Positions 17,279 to 25,417 of a stretch of DNA of 64,000 nucleotides are shown in pieces. The notes under the pieces were generated by a model that had not been told where the DNA came from, searched no databases, and saw nothing but the letters and a program-made list of their open reading frames with translations. The position numbers and the translations under genes are program-made. Every line of letters starts with the position of its first letter. The first letter of the stretch is position 1. The DNA comes from Pelomonas cellulosilytica (lineage in GTDB: Bacteria > Pseudomonadota > Gammaproteobacteria > Burkholderiales > Burkholderiaceae_C), in the NCBI RefSeq assembly GCF_021353265.1, contig NZ_JAJTWU010000006.1, positions 354,111-418,110 of the forward strand. Direction: 5' to 3'.

Positions 17279-18322
17279 ATGCACATCGCCGAGCGCCCCG
17301 TCAACGCCCAGCAGCGCCCCTACCTCATCGCCGAGATGTCCGGCAACCACAACCAGTCGCTGGAGCGCGCGCTGCAGATCGTCGACGCAGCCGCCGCCGC
17401 CGGTGCCGACGCCATCAAGCTGCAGACTTACACGGCCGACACGATGACGTTGAAGGTGGACGCGCCCGACTTCGTCGTGCAGGACAAGAACAGCCTGTGG
17501 GCCGGGCGCCACCTGCACGACCTCTACGCCGAGGCGCACACGCCGTGGGACTGGCACGCGCCCATCATGGCGCGCGCCGCAGCGCTCGGGATGCACTGCT
17601 TCAGCACGCCGTTCGACGACACGGCGGTGGACTTCCTCGAGAGCCTGAACGTCCCGGCGTACAAGATCGCGTCGTTCGAGCTGACCGACCTGCCGCTGAT
17701 CCGCAAGGTGGCCGGTACCGGCAAGCCGATGATCATGTCCACCGGCATGGCCACCGTGGCCGAGATCGACGAGGCCGTGCGCACCGCGCGAGCCGCCGGC
17801 GCCGGCCCGCTGATCCTGCTCAAGTGCACGAGCACCTACCCGGCCACGCCCGAGAACACGCATGTGCGAACCCTCCCGAACCTGCGCGAGACCTTCGGTT
17901 GTGAAGTGGGCCTGTCGGACCACACGATGGGCGTGGGCGTCGCCATCGCGGCCGTCGCGATGGGCGCCACACTGATCGAGAAGCACTTCACACTGCGGCG
18001 TGCCGACGGCGGCGTGGACTCGGCGTTCTCGCTGGAGCCCGAGGAGTTCAAGCTGTTGCGCGTGGAGACCGAGCGGGCCTGGCAAGGGCTGGGGCGCGTC
18101 GCCTACGGCGGCACAGCCGCTGAGGAGAAGTCGCGCGCCTATCGCCGATCGCTGTACATCTCGGCCGCCGTCAAGGCCGGCGAGCCGCTGACGCCGGCCA
18201 ACGTCCGCATCGTGCGGCCCGGCTTTGGCCTGCCACCCAAGTTCTACGACCTCGTGCTGGGCCGCCGCGCCAGCCGCGATCTCGAACCCGGCACGGCCGT
18301 GAACTGGGATTGCCTGGCCTGA
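17279..18322 (+). CDS. pseI: Pseudaminic acid synthase, PseI
   Basis: This 347-residue NeuB-family protein is the usual length for PseI. Motifs are AEMSGNHNQSLERAL, KLQTYTADTMT, KIASFELTDLPLI, STGMATVAEI, GLSDHTMG and EKHFTLRR, with a C-terminal SAF (antifreeze-like) domain. The enzyme condenses the liberated hexose with phosphoenolpyruvate to the nine-carbon acid. AEMSGNHN (rather than the AExGxNH of sialic acid synthases) is typical of PseI. The ATG at 17279 gives the standard N-terminus; an 86-bp gap separates it from the fusion gene, enough for a weak promoter, but it most likely belongs to the same operon. Confidence 0.92.
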   Translation: MHIAERPVNAQQRPYLIAEMSGNHNQSLERALQIVDAAAAAGADAIKLQTYTADTMTLKVDAPDFVVQDKNSLWAGRHLHDLYAEAHTPWDWHAPIMARAAALGMHCFSTPFDDTAVDFLESLNVPAYKIASFELTDLPLIRKVAGTGKPMIMSTGMATVAEIDEAVRTARAAGAGPLILLKCTSTYPATPENTHVRTLPNLRETFGCEVGLSDHTMGVGVAIAAVAMGATLIEKHFTLRRADGGVDSAFSLEPEEFKLLRVETERAWQGLGRVAYGGTAAEEKSRAYRRSLYISAAVKAGEPLTPANVRIVRPGFGLPPKFYDLVLGRRASRDLEPGTAVNWDCLA

Positions 18323-18350
18323 CGGCCCGCCCGCGTGGCGGTGCTCAGGC
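18317..18350. terminator. Candidate bidirectional terminator between convergent pseI and luxC-like genes
   Basis: A two-part stem (GCCTGA/TCAGGC outside, CCGCC/GGCGG inside, with small internal loops) spans both stop codons of the convergent genes. There is no T-run, so the call rests on position and symmetry. Confidence 0.35.
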
Positions 18351-19565
18351 GACCCAGCCAATGCGGCGCGTGAACGCCGTCCACAGGTCCTGACCATCCC
18401 AGACCGGGTCGAAATCCAACGCCCGGCCGACCGGCACGATGCGATCGATGCCGCCGACCGGGCCTTCGGCCAGCCAGGCCTGCCAGCGTTCGGCGCCGAG
18501 CCCGAACTGCGACACGGTCTGCACGCGCCGGCTCCACAACGGCGCCAGCTGCGCGAACTGCTCGAAGCTCGCCTCGTGGAACAGACCGCCTCCGCAATGC
18601 GCCTCGGGCAGCACCGCGGGCGCATCCAGCCACACGCGCTGCACCTCGCTGCGCGTCGCCGGCAGCACGTGCACGCCGGGCCGCTCCATCGCGAGCAGGT
18701 CCACGGCGACACGCTTGTTCATCGCATCCGCCGCCTCCAGCCCGTGGGCGAAGTCGGCGACGCGCCGTTCCACCGCCGGCCAGAAGCGCGCCGCGACCGC
18801 CCGCGCGGCCGCGGGCCCACCGTGCCACAGCACGAGGCGCGGCGACGAGCAGGCCATCTGGCCGAAGCTGTAGGCGTCGGCCGTGAAACGGTGCGCCAAC
18901 TGCGCCAGCGCGGTGTCGTCCAGCGCGGCCACGGCGGCGATGTCCAGCACGGCGACAGAGAACTTGTCGGGGAAGCACAGCTCGGTCGCCGTGGGCGGCA
19001 GCGGCAGCGCCCGCAACGCGCGCACGGCCGTATCTCCGCCCCAGATGATGCGCATGTCGCACGCTGCGCTGAGCTGGGCGCTGATGGCCTCGTCGTGGCC
19101 ATAACGCAGCACCATCACGCGGCTGGCGATCTCGGCCCATTCAGGCAGCGCCAGCAGCGCCGCCAGTTGCGCCAGCAAACAGCGCGTCTGCTCGCTGTCG
19201 CGGGAAGACAGCCGGATCACACTGCGGTTGCCGCACAGCAGCGACAGCATCCACGAGTACACGAAGATGGTGTCCACATTGCCCGGCGCGACGTGGAAGC
19301 ACAGGCCGCGTGGCTGCAACCAAGCGCCCTCGACGCGGGCACGCTGCCGGTCGACCAGCGCCCGCAGGTGCGCTGGTCGCAGCCAGAAGCCGAGGGCCAC
19401 CAGCTCCGGATGGGCCCGCGCGTCGGCCGACTGCGTCAACGCACGCGCCAGCGCAGCGGCAAACGCCAGCTGCGGCTCGCCGAACACGGGCAGGTTGCCG
19501 GCCGCGGCCAGGTCTTCAAGACGGCCGCCTGTCGGCAGCAGCACTTCGGGTTCGGACATCTTCAT
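18345..19565 (-). CDS. LuxC-like acyl-CoA reductase
   Basis: This 406-residue protein of the LuxC (fatty acyl-CoA/acyl-protein reductase) family is aldehyde-dehydrogenase-like. The active-site cysteine lies in GQMACSSPRLVLW; VAPGNVDTIFVYSW and IIWGGDTAVRALR are further family signatures. LuxC reduces an activated acyl group to the aldehyde with NADPH. The ATG at 19565 overlaps the LuxE-like stop (ATGA) and gives the natural N-terminus. No luciferase genes lie beside it; here it stands in a glycan locus with an acyl carrier protein and two adenylating enzymes, so it probably makes an acyl-derived building block for sugar decoration. That role is inferred. Confidence 0.82.
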   Translation of the reverse strand: MKMSEPEVLLPTGGRLEDLAAAGNLPVFGEPQLAFAAALARALTQSADARAHPELVALGFWLRPAHLRALVDRQRARVEGAWLQPRGLCFHVAPGNVDTIFVYSWMLSLLCGNRSVIRLSSRDSEQTRCLLAQLAALLALPEWAEIASRVMVLRYGHDEAISAQLSAACDMRIIWGGDTAVRALRALPLPPTATELCFPDKFSVAVLDIAAVAALDDTALAQLAHRFTADAYSFGQMACSSPRLVLWHGGPAAARAVAARFWPAVERRVADFAHGLEAADAMNKRVAVDLLAMERPGVHVLPATRSEVQRVWLDAPAVLPEAHCGGGLFHEASFEQFAQLAPLWSRRVQTVSQFGLGAERWQAWLAEGPVGGIDRIVPVGRALDFDPVWDGQDLWTAFTRRIGWVA

Positions 19566-20656
19566 CACGCCTGGGCAGCCAGGCCGGGTTGCGTGTCGCT
19601 GCAGCCACGCAGCTCGGCGCGCGGCAGGCGGCCGTGCACATGGAAGTAGCGGCCGCGGCGCCCGCACGGGCAGTCATCCTCGCCCAGCAGCACACCGCGA
19701 TCCTCGGTCAGCAGGCTGTGGCCGGGATAGCTGTGCGGCAGGCAGGACAGCACCTGCAGCAGTCCCTCCCGGCCGGGCGGCAGCACCGACCAGTCGGTCG
19801 CGTCACGCACCAGCACGTCGGCAAAGGCCGGTGCGTGCAGGTAGCCCTGCTCGCATTCGACGAACACGGAGCCGACCTGCTCGACCATGCCGTAGAAGTT
19901 GTGGATGCGCACGTCGCCGAGCAGGTCACGCAGGCGGGCCTTGAAGGTGGCGTTGTCGACAGCTTGGTCGACCAGCTTCTTCCAGCCGCCGCTGTGGATG
20001 AGCACCAGGCCCGACAGGTCGACCCGCTCGCCGGCCGCCCGCAGCGCCTGCGCGAAGTGCTGCCAGACCATAAAGGTGAAGCCGAAGGCCAGCTTGGGCT
20101 GCCCGCGGTGACGCTCGGCAAAGGCGCGCAGCGCCTCCAGGTCCAGACTCATGTCGTCGCGCAGCGCATAGACATGCTGCCGGCCGAGATTGGACAGCCC
20201 CAGGATGCCGGCGCCGCGCGCCGAGAAACTGTGCCGGTCTTTGATGACGCCGGGGTGGTCGACGATCAGCATCGGCAACCGCGCAGGGCCGAGGAAGTTC
20301 TGCATGATGCGCGCCAGGGCCGTGGTCTGGCGCTGCGCGGTGAGCTTGTCCAGCACGATGCGCGATGGCGCCTGGCCGGTGGTGCCCGACGACGTCAGCG
20401 TCTTAAACACCTGCTCGGGCGACACGCTGGACAGCAGCCGGTGCTTGAACAGCCGCACCGGCACGAAGGGAAGCTGCTCCAGCGTCATCGGCGCGTCGGG
20501 CGCGATGCCGTAGGCGGCCAGCAGGCGGCCATAGTCGGCGCAGGCCGCCGCGTGATGGCGAGTCAGTGCCTGCAGCGCCGGCTCAAGCCGCGAGCGCTTG
20601 AGCGCCCGTTCGGCGTCGTACACCGGCCAGGAGAGGAACTCGTCGGACTCAAGCAT
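19565..20656 (-). CDS. LuxE-like acyl-protein synthetase
   Basis: This 363-residue member of the LuxE acyl-protein synthetase family has the adenylation loop LTSSGTTGQAPSRI, HNFYGMVEQVGSVF, a CPCGRRGRYF zinc-ribbon-like turn, and the C-terminal GRLPRAELRGCSD, whose Cys corresponds to the acyl-accepting residue of LuxE. It should activate a carboxylic acid with ATP and pass the acyl group to the adjacent LuxC-like reductase. The ATG at 20656 (MLESDEF) overlaps the stop of the upstream ligase gene by 8 bp; residues further upstream in this frame belong only to the overlap. Confidence 0.82.
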   Translation of the reverse strand: MLESDEFLSWPVYDAERALKRSRLEPALQALTRHHAAACADYGRLLAAYGIAPDAPMTLEQLPFVPVRLFKHRLLSSVSPEQVFKTLTSSGTTGQAPSRIVLDKLTAQRQTTALARIMQNFLGPARLPMLIVDHPGVIKDRHSFSARGAGILGLSNLGRQHVYALRDDMSLDLEALRAFAERHRGQPKLAFGFTFMVWQHFAQALRAAGERVDLSGLVLIHSGGWKKLVDQAVDNATFKARLRDLLGDVRIHNFYGMVEQVGSVFVECEQGYLHAPAFADVLVRDATDWSVLPPGREGLLQVLSCLPHSYPGHSLLTEDRGVLLGEDDCPCGRRGRYFHVHGRLPRAELRGCSDTQPGLAAQA

Positions 20657-22052
20657 GGGCGGCCTCGCGCTCGTCCAGCAGCGCCTGCAGTCGCGCATAC
20701 AGCGGCTTGCCGTTGCTGCCCAGCGGCAGCGCGTCTACCGGCCAGACCTGCACCGCCTGGTGCGTGCAGCGCAGCTCGGCGGCCAACTCACGCGCCAGCG
20801 CCTGGCAGGCATCGGCGCCCTGCCCCACGACCGCCAGCTGCAGCCGGTCGTCGCGCCCCACCACGGCGGCCTGCAGGCCGCGCGCACGCAGGCCGGCCTC
20901 GACCTCGTCCAGATTGATGCGGTGGCCGAACAGCTTCACGAAGCGCTTGAGCCGGCCGGTGATCCAGTGGAAGCCGTCGGCGTCGCGGCGGGCCAGGTCG
21001 CCGGTGCGCAGCCAGTCCACCTCGGCCCCGCGCAGCAGGTCGGCCGGGGTCTCGGCATAGCCCAGCATGACGTTCGGGCCGCGGTACACCAGCTCGCCGT
21101 CGGCTGGTCCCTCCGGCGCCAGCTGGCCGTTGGCCGCCAGCACACCCAGCTCGCCACCAGGGATGGCGATGCCGATGCTGCCGGCCTTGTGCTGCAGCTG
21201 CGCGGGCGGCACATAGGCGATGCGCGCCGTCGCCTCGGTCTGACCGTACATGACGAACAGGCGCCGCCCGGCGGCGCTGGCGTCCGCGGCCAACGCGGCA
21301 ATCTCATCAGGCTCGAGCCGACCGCCGGCCTGCGTCAGCGTGCGCAGTGCCGGCAAGGCCATGCGCTCGAAGCGCAGCCGCCGCAACAGCCGCCACAGCG
21401 TGGGCACGCCCGACAGGCTCGTGACCGACTCGTCGCGCATGCGCTGCCAGAACGCCGCCTGCGCCGCGGTGTCCTCCGTCAGCACGACACGCGCGCCGCA
21501 ACCCAGATGGCTGTTGACGATCGACAGACCGAAGGAGTAGTGCATGGGCAGCGTCGTGATGGCCACCTCTTGCGGACCCAGACCCAGATAGGCGGCGATG
21601 CTGCCGGCATTGGCAGCGAGGTTGTCGCGCGACAGCCGCACGAGCTTGGGCGACGCGGTGCTGCCCGACGTCGACAGCAGCAGGCCCAGCATGTCATGCA
21701 CGGGCGGCGTGGCGGCGGTGGCCGGATCGCCGGTCCACGCCGCGGTGGCAGCATCGAAACAGGCACCGACGCCATAGGCAGCGAGCAGCGCCGCGCGGGC
21801 CGGTGCCGCCAGCGCGCCGTCCAGCATCAACGGCACGGCGCCGCGGCGCAAGGCGCCAAGATAGAGCGCCAGGCCGGCACGCGTGTTGGCGCAGCTCAGG
21901 CCGAAGACCTGGGCAGGGCGCAGCACGGCCGCGGCGGCATCGGCGAGCGCCGCCAGTTCGCGGTAGGTCAGCGACTGTGACCGCTCGTCACGGACAGCCA
22001 GGCCCTCGCCGAACCGTTCCAGCTCCCAGTACGGCGCGCGGGCCCAGGGCAT
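20649..22052 (-). CDS. AMP-dependent acyl-CoA/acyl-ACP ligase
   Basis: This 467-residue protein belongs to the ANL superfamily: P-loop STSGSTASPKLVRLSRDN, A5 motif YGQTEATAR, A7 LRTGDLARRDADGF and A8 GRLKRFVKLFGHRINLDEVE, with the C-terminal lysine loop GSNGKPLYARL. It should adenylate a carboxylate and load it on CoA or on the acyl carrier protein encoded two genes upstream. The sequence reads GTGATG at the start: the ATG (22052) shares its A with the TGA of the SDR gene, and the GTG at 22055 is a possible alternative. The acyl substrate is not evident. Confidence 0.82.
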   Translation of the reverse strand: MPWARAPYWELERFGEGLAVRDERSQSLTYRELAALADAAAAVLRPAQVFGLSCANTRAGLALYLGALRRGAVPLMLDGALAAPARAALLAAYGVGACFDAATAAWTGDPATAATPPVHDMLGLLLSTSGSTASPKLVRLSRDNLAANAGSIAAYLGLGPQEVAITTLPMHYSFGLSIVNSHLGCGARVVLTEDTAAQAAFWQRMRDESVTSLSGVPTLWRLLRRLRFERMALPALRTLTQAGGRLEPDEIAALAADASAAGRRLFVMYGQTEATARIAYVPPAQLQHKAGSIGIAIPGGELGVLAANGQLAPEGPADGELVYRGPNVMLGYAETPADLLRGAEVDWLRTGDLARRDADGFHWITGRLKRFVKLFGHRINLDEVEAGLRARGLQAAVVGRDDRLQLAVVGQGADACQALARELAAELRCTHQAVQVWPVDALPLGSNGKPLYARLQALLDEREAAHA

Positions 22053-22810
22053 CACAGCCTCATGCCGCCGTCGATGCCCAGCACCTGGCCGGTCACGTAG
22101 CGGGACATGTCGCTTGCCAGGAAGAGCACGGCGTCGGCCACGTCCTCGGGAAGGCCGGCCCGGCCCAGCGCCACCGACGACACAGCCGCACTGCGCCGCT
22201 CCGGCGGCAGCGCCGCGGTCAGCGCGGTCTCGATGAATCCGGGCGCCACCACGTTCACGCGGATCTGCTGCGCGGCCAGTTCCTTGGCCAGCGAGCGCGC
22301 CACGCCGACGACGGCGGCCTTCGCTCCGGCATAGACCGACTGCCCGGCAAAGCCCTGCTGGCCGACGATGGACCCCAGCGCGACGATGCTGCCGCCGCCG
22401 CTACGCGCCATCAACCGGCTCGCGTACTGGCTGCAATACAGCAGGCCGTGGGTGTTCGTGGCGAACACGCGCTCGATCAGGTCGGGCGTGACCATGCCGA
22501 TCAGCGCATCGTCCATGACACCGGCGTTGGCCACCAGCACGTCCAGCCGCTTGAACTGCTTGAACACGGTCTGGAACAGGTCGCGCACGGCCTGCGGGTC
22601 GGCCACGTCGCAGACCTGCACCAGCGTGGCCGGCGCATCAGGCAACGCCGCGATGGCGGTGGCCGTCTCTGCCAGCGCGGCCTCGCGGCGACCCGCCAGC
22701 ACGACGGCGGCGCCCGCGCTGGCCAGCGCCAGTGCGCAGGCACGGCCGATGCCGCTGCCCGCCCCGGTGACGACCGCCACCTTGCCATTCAGCCCGATGT
22801 GCAGCGCCAT
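22052..22810 (-). CDS. Short-chain dehydrogenase/reductase, FabG-like
   Basis: This 252-residue classical SDR has TGAGSGIGRA (cofactor), NAG, a catalytic Ser in ALGSIVGQQ, YAGAK as YxxxK, and PGFIETALT and GQVLGIDGGM in the C-terminal part. FabG-like enzymes reduce 3-oxoacyl-ACP to 3-hydroxyacyl-ACP. Its place between an acyl carrier protein gene (4 bp upstream) and an acyl ligase suggests it shapes a short 3-hydroxyacyl group, such as those found N-linked on some nonulosonic acids and amino sugars. That substrate is an inference. Confidence 0.82.
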   Translation of the reverse strand: MALHIGLNGKVAVVTGAGSGIGRACALALASAGAAVVLAGRREAALAETATAIAALPDAPATLVQVCDVADPQAVRDLFQTVFKQFKRLDVLVANAGVMDDALIGMVTPDLIERVFATNTHGLLYCSQYASRLMARSGGGSIVALGSIVGQQGFAGQSVYAGAKAAVVGVARSLAKELAAQQIRVNVVAPGFIETALTAALPPERRSAAVSSVALGRAGLPEDVADAVLFLASDMSRYVTGQVLGIDGGMRL

Positions 22811-22814
22811 GGCT

Positions 22815-23054
22815 TCAGAACGCGACGCCGTACTTGGACAGGATGCGCCTGGCCTCGACCATGGAGCTCAAGCCGATGATGTCCTCGGTCTCGAGCATGA
22901 CGCCGAAGACCTCCTCCAGCTCCGTGATCAGCGACATGTGCGCCACCGAATCCCACTGTGCCACGCTGCCGTAGGTCAGCTCGTCGCTGACCTGTTCCGG
23001 GGGCAGACCCAGCACGGTGACGAAAGCGTTGCGAAGCAGATCCTGGTTGCTCAT
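22815..23054 (-). CDS. Acyl carrier protein
   Basis: This 79-residue acidic protein has an ACP fold pattern; the phosphopantetheine-accepting Ser36 lies in QWDSVAHMSLI, followed by an acidic helix II (ELEEVFGVMLE). Two starts are possible; the second ATG (23054, MSNQD) has GGAA at good distance (7 nt), whereas the first (23060) sits almost on it, so 23054 was chosen. It heads the acyl cassette (SDR, ligase, LuxE, LuxC) and is presumably its carrier, distinct from the housekeeping AcpP. Confidence 0.85.
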   Translation of the reverse strand: MSNQDLLRNAFVTVLGLPPEQVSDELTYGSVAQWDSVAHMSLITELEEVFGVMLETEDIIGLSSMVEARRILSKYGVAF

Positions 23055-23142
23055 GGGCATGTTCCGTGAATGAAAAAGGCGCGGGGCGCCAGCAGCCAAT
23101 ATAGCCAGCCTTGTACTGCGCCAGCGCCGGAATAGCGCCGGT

Positions 23143-24447
23143 TCAGCGCCAGAGATCACCGGCCACCACGTCCAGCAGGCCGTGCTGCTTCAAGGCTTCG
23201 ATCGTCGGCCGCAACGTCCACAGCGGCTGACCGATGCGGTCGGCCACCTGCAGCAGACTCTCGCTGCCGTCGCAGTAGGCCAGCAGGTCCATCATCGCCT
23301 GCACCTGGCGGCCGGACTCTTTCGTGCTAAGCGTCGGGTACAGCCCGCGCTTGCCAAGCTGAGGCTCGCAGGGCTGGCGGGCCTGCAGGACCTCGTCCAT
23401 CTCGATGCACTCGATCGCACGCTGCAGCGCCTCGAAGCCCCCGGCCAGCCCCGCTGGCGTGACGAGTTGCAGGTCATCCAGTGACGTGTGGTACTCGGGA
23501 TAGCAACCATACTTAGTGCGCATCATCGACGCCACCGGCAGGTCCGCACCCGGGCTGCAGTACTGGCGCTCGTCACTGCCGCGGTCCAGAAAGCTGTAGC
23601 TGGCAAAGCCAGGCGCGAGGTGGCCCAGCACATGCAGCGCCGCACGATCGGCCAGCGTTCCGCCGCGGCGCGATGGCAGGAAGGAATGCGCCCGCTCGTC
23701 ACCCACGCAGGTGACGACATAGCCCGCCACGACCCGCTCGCGCAGCTTCGCGAGGTGCCGGCTCAGATAGACGATGGCACCGATCGTCTCGGGCACGATG
23801 ACCAGCCGATAGCTGTACCGCCGCCGCGGCAGCGCGGCGAGCCAGCGCGCGAGGTACAGGCTGACGACCGGCCCGCTGAGCTCGTTGTTGGCCATCGACG
23901 GATGGCACAGGTAGGTCGAGATCAGCACTTCCTGCGGCGAGTCGCCCGGGATGAGCGCATCGCCGTAGTTCAGCACGCCGGGGGCCAGCGTGGCGTCCAC
24001 ATGCACGCGGTAGCGTCCCGGCTGTAGCGCCTCGCGCTCGCGGTGGCGCATGCAGAACCCCCAGCGGCGGCTGTAGTAGGACGTGACGTACGGAATGGCG
24101 TCCGGCTGCTCCGGCAGCGAATGGAGGTGGGGCTGCAGGTCTTCCAGCGACAGCTCGGCATCGACCGCCTCCGAGTAGCCCAGCAGATGCAGGTTGTGGG
24201 TGGCGAAATCACAGATGCGCCGGCCGTCCGGCGTCTCGATCCACGCCGCTCGCGGGTTCCATTCCAGCGGCACGGTCCAGTCGAATGCCGGCGTGCCACT
24301 GGGTACCTCGTGCATCGCCAGCGGTTCGAACCGCGCCTGCAGCATCCGCAGGGACTGACGGAATCCCTCACCCGTCAGCGAGCGGCAGATCGGGAACAGG
24401 TCGCGGCACAGGTCATGCATCTCCTGGCCCAGTGCAAGGTCGCTCAT
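23143..24447 (-). CDS. M28-like aminopeptidase-fold protein (DUF4910 type) of the glycan locus
   Basis: This 434-residue protein resembles the DUF4910/aminopeptidase-like family common in polysaccharide clusters. Possible metal ligands of an M28-type site lie in TYLCHPSMANNELSGP, VPETIGAI and CYPEYHTSLDDL. The C-terminal about 70 residues (LLAYCDGSESLLQVADRIGQ) look like a winged-helix domain. In such loci these proteins are thought to act on N-acyl groups of sugars or amino acid decorations, but no reaction is established that I can name. The ATG overlaps the stop of the acetyltransferase gene upstream (ATGA). Confidence 0.72.
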   Translation of the reverse strand: MSDLALGQEMHDLCRDLFPICRSLTGEGFRQSLRMLQARFEPLAMHEVPSGTPAFDWTVPLEWNPRAAWIETPDGRRICDFATHNLHLLGYSEAVDAELSLEDLQPHLHSLPEQPDAIPYVTSYYSRRWGFCMRHREREALQPGRYRVHVDATLAPGVLNYGDALIPGDSPQEVLISTYLCHPSMANNELSGPVVSLYLARWLAALPRRRYSYRLVIVPETIGAIVYLSRHLAKLRERVVAGYVVTCVGDERAHSFLPSRRGGTLADRAALHVLGHLAPGFASYSFLDRGSDERQYCSPGADLPVASMMRTKYGCYPEYHTSLDDLQLVTPAGLAGGFEALQRAIECIEMDEVLQARQPCEPQLGKRGLYPTLSTKESGRQVQAMMDLLAYCDGSESLLQVADRIGQPLWTLRPTIEALKQHGLLDVVAGDLWR

Positions 24448-25226
24448 GCCTTCTCTCCGATCCGGTACAACAGGTTCTCGGCCTCACCGCGTCGGATGAC
24501 GCCGGCCACTTCGTCGAACAGCGCACGCGCCCGCACCCAGCGCAGGCCCGCGCCCTGCATGGGCCGGCACCCCTGCCACAGGCCCTGTGCCCACAGCCGC
24601 TCGCCCATCGGCTCCACCCACGTCTGCACACCGGCGGCCAGGTCACGCACATACAGCCCGTAGCGCTTGCGACACGTGGTGCCCAAGGCGTCGGTGTAAT
24701 CGCCCTCGAACACCTTGTGATAGCGCCACGGCGCCGCGCACATCTCCTCGACATGATGGTGATAGGTCATGCTGGCCTGGTCGCTCAAGTCCAGCACGCC
24801 GACCTTGCCGTCCCACTCGCGCAGCAGGGCGAAAGGAGAGTCCGCACCGTAGCCGCTGAAGTTGTCGAGCCCGCGCACGGCTGGCGCATGCGCGCCAATC
24901 ACCGCGAAGGAATAGATGGGGTGGCCCGTCCGCACGGCCTGCGGATGCCTGCGCGCCGCCTCCGTCAGCGCGCCCATGTGGGAGGGCGTGCTGCGCATGT
25001 CGAACGGCTTGCCGGCCGCAAAATCGAAGTTGAACAGCGGCAGCAGCAGCGTGCCGCCGGGGCTCACCGCTTCCAGCAGGCTGTCCAGCAGCGCCTCGGC
25101 TGACCACGGCAGACCGGCGCGGCGCCGCCCCACCGACCAGCGCAGGCTGTCGCTGTGCAGCAGCAGGCTGTCGCCCGCCTCGATCCCGCAGCCCCGCCAC
25201 GCCTGCGCGGCTTCTGACAATTCCAT
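24444..25226 (-). CDS. AAC(3)-family N-acetyltransferase of the glycan locus
   Basis: This 260-residue member of the aminoglycoside 3-N-acetyltransferase family has DSLLLHSDSLRW near the N-terminus, GGTLLLPLFNFDFA, DMRSTPSHMGALTE, RTGHPIYSFAVIG and YHHHVEE. Paralogues of this fold in nonulosonate and O-antigen loci acylate amino sugars; drug resistance is not the likely role. The ATG at 25226 was preferred over one 33 nt upstream because GGAGGGG lies just before it. It is the first gene of a leftward run ending at 18345. Confidence 0.78.
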   Translation of the reverse strand: MELSEAAQAWRGCGIEAGDSLLLHSDSLRWSVGRRRAGLPWSAEALLDSLLEAVSPGGTLLLPLFNFDFAAGKPFDMRSTPSHMGALTEAARRHPQAVRTGHPIYSFAVIGAHAPAVRGLDNFSGYGADSPFALLREWDGKVGVLDLSDQASMTYHHHVEEMCAAPWRYHKVFEGDYTDALGTTCRKRYGLYVRDLAAGVQTWVEPMGERLWAQGLWQGCRPMQGAGLRWVRARALFDEVAGVIRRGEAENLLYRIGEKA

Positions 25227-25417
25227 GACCCCTCCGTCGTGATCCCTGCATGTTGGCATGCGGGAGCCCGCAGTGAAGCGGTGAACTGCCCGCGCGCCAA
25301 TGCGCTTCTCGCGCCAACTGGTGGCCTGGAGCCGCGCTTTTCAGATCCAGGGCAGGGGCGGCGGTGTGCGAGCATGCGGCCGACCTTCGCCCCACTACGC
25401 GCCCTGCTGCCCGCCCC
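25227..25417. promoter_or_regulatory. Divergent intergenic region (AAC(3)-like versus FemAB-like genes)
   Basis: These 191 bp must contain the promoter of the leftward acyl/M28/AAC run and of the rightward FemAB-like gene. A near-perfect hairpin (8-bp arms 25245-25252 and 25257-25264 with one T-G wobble, loop TTGG) lies about 20 bp before the leftward start and could be an operator or leader structure. No clear promoter boxes were seen. Confidence 0.35.

Noticed and set aside
18345-20656. Part of a bioluminescence (lux) operon
   Set aside because: LuxC- and LuxE-like genes are present but no luxA/luxB; the luciferase-like protein at 48102 is a distant single-subunit monooxygenase in another operon.
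24444-25226. Aminoglycoside resistance gene
   Set aside because: The AAC(3) fold is also common in sugar loci; overlap with the M28-like gene and the surrounding glycan genes argue against a resistance role.
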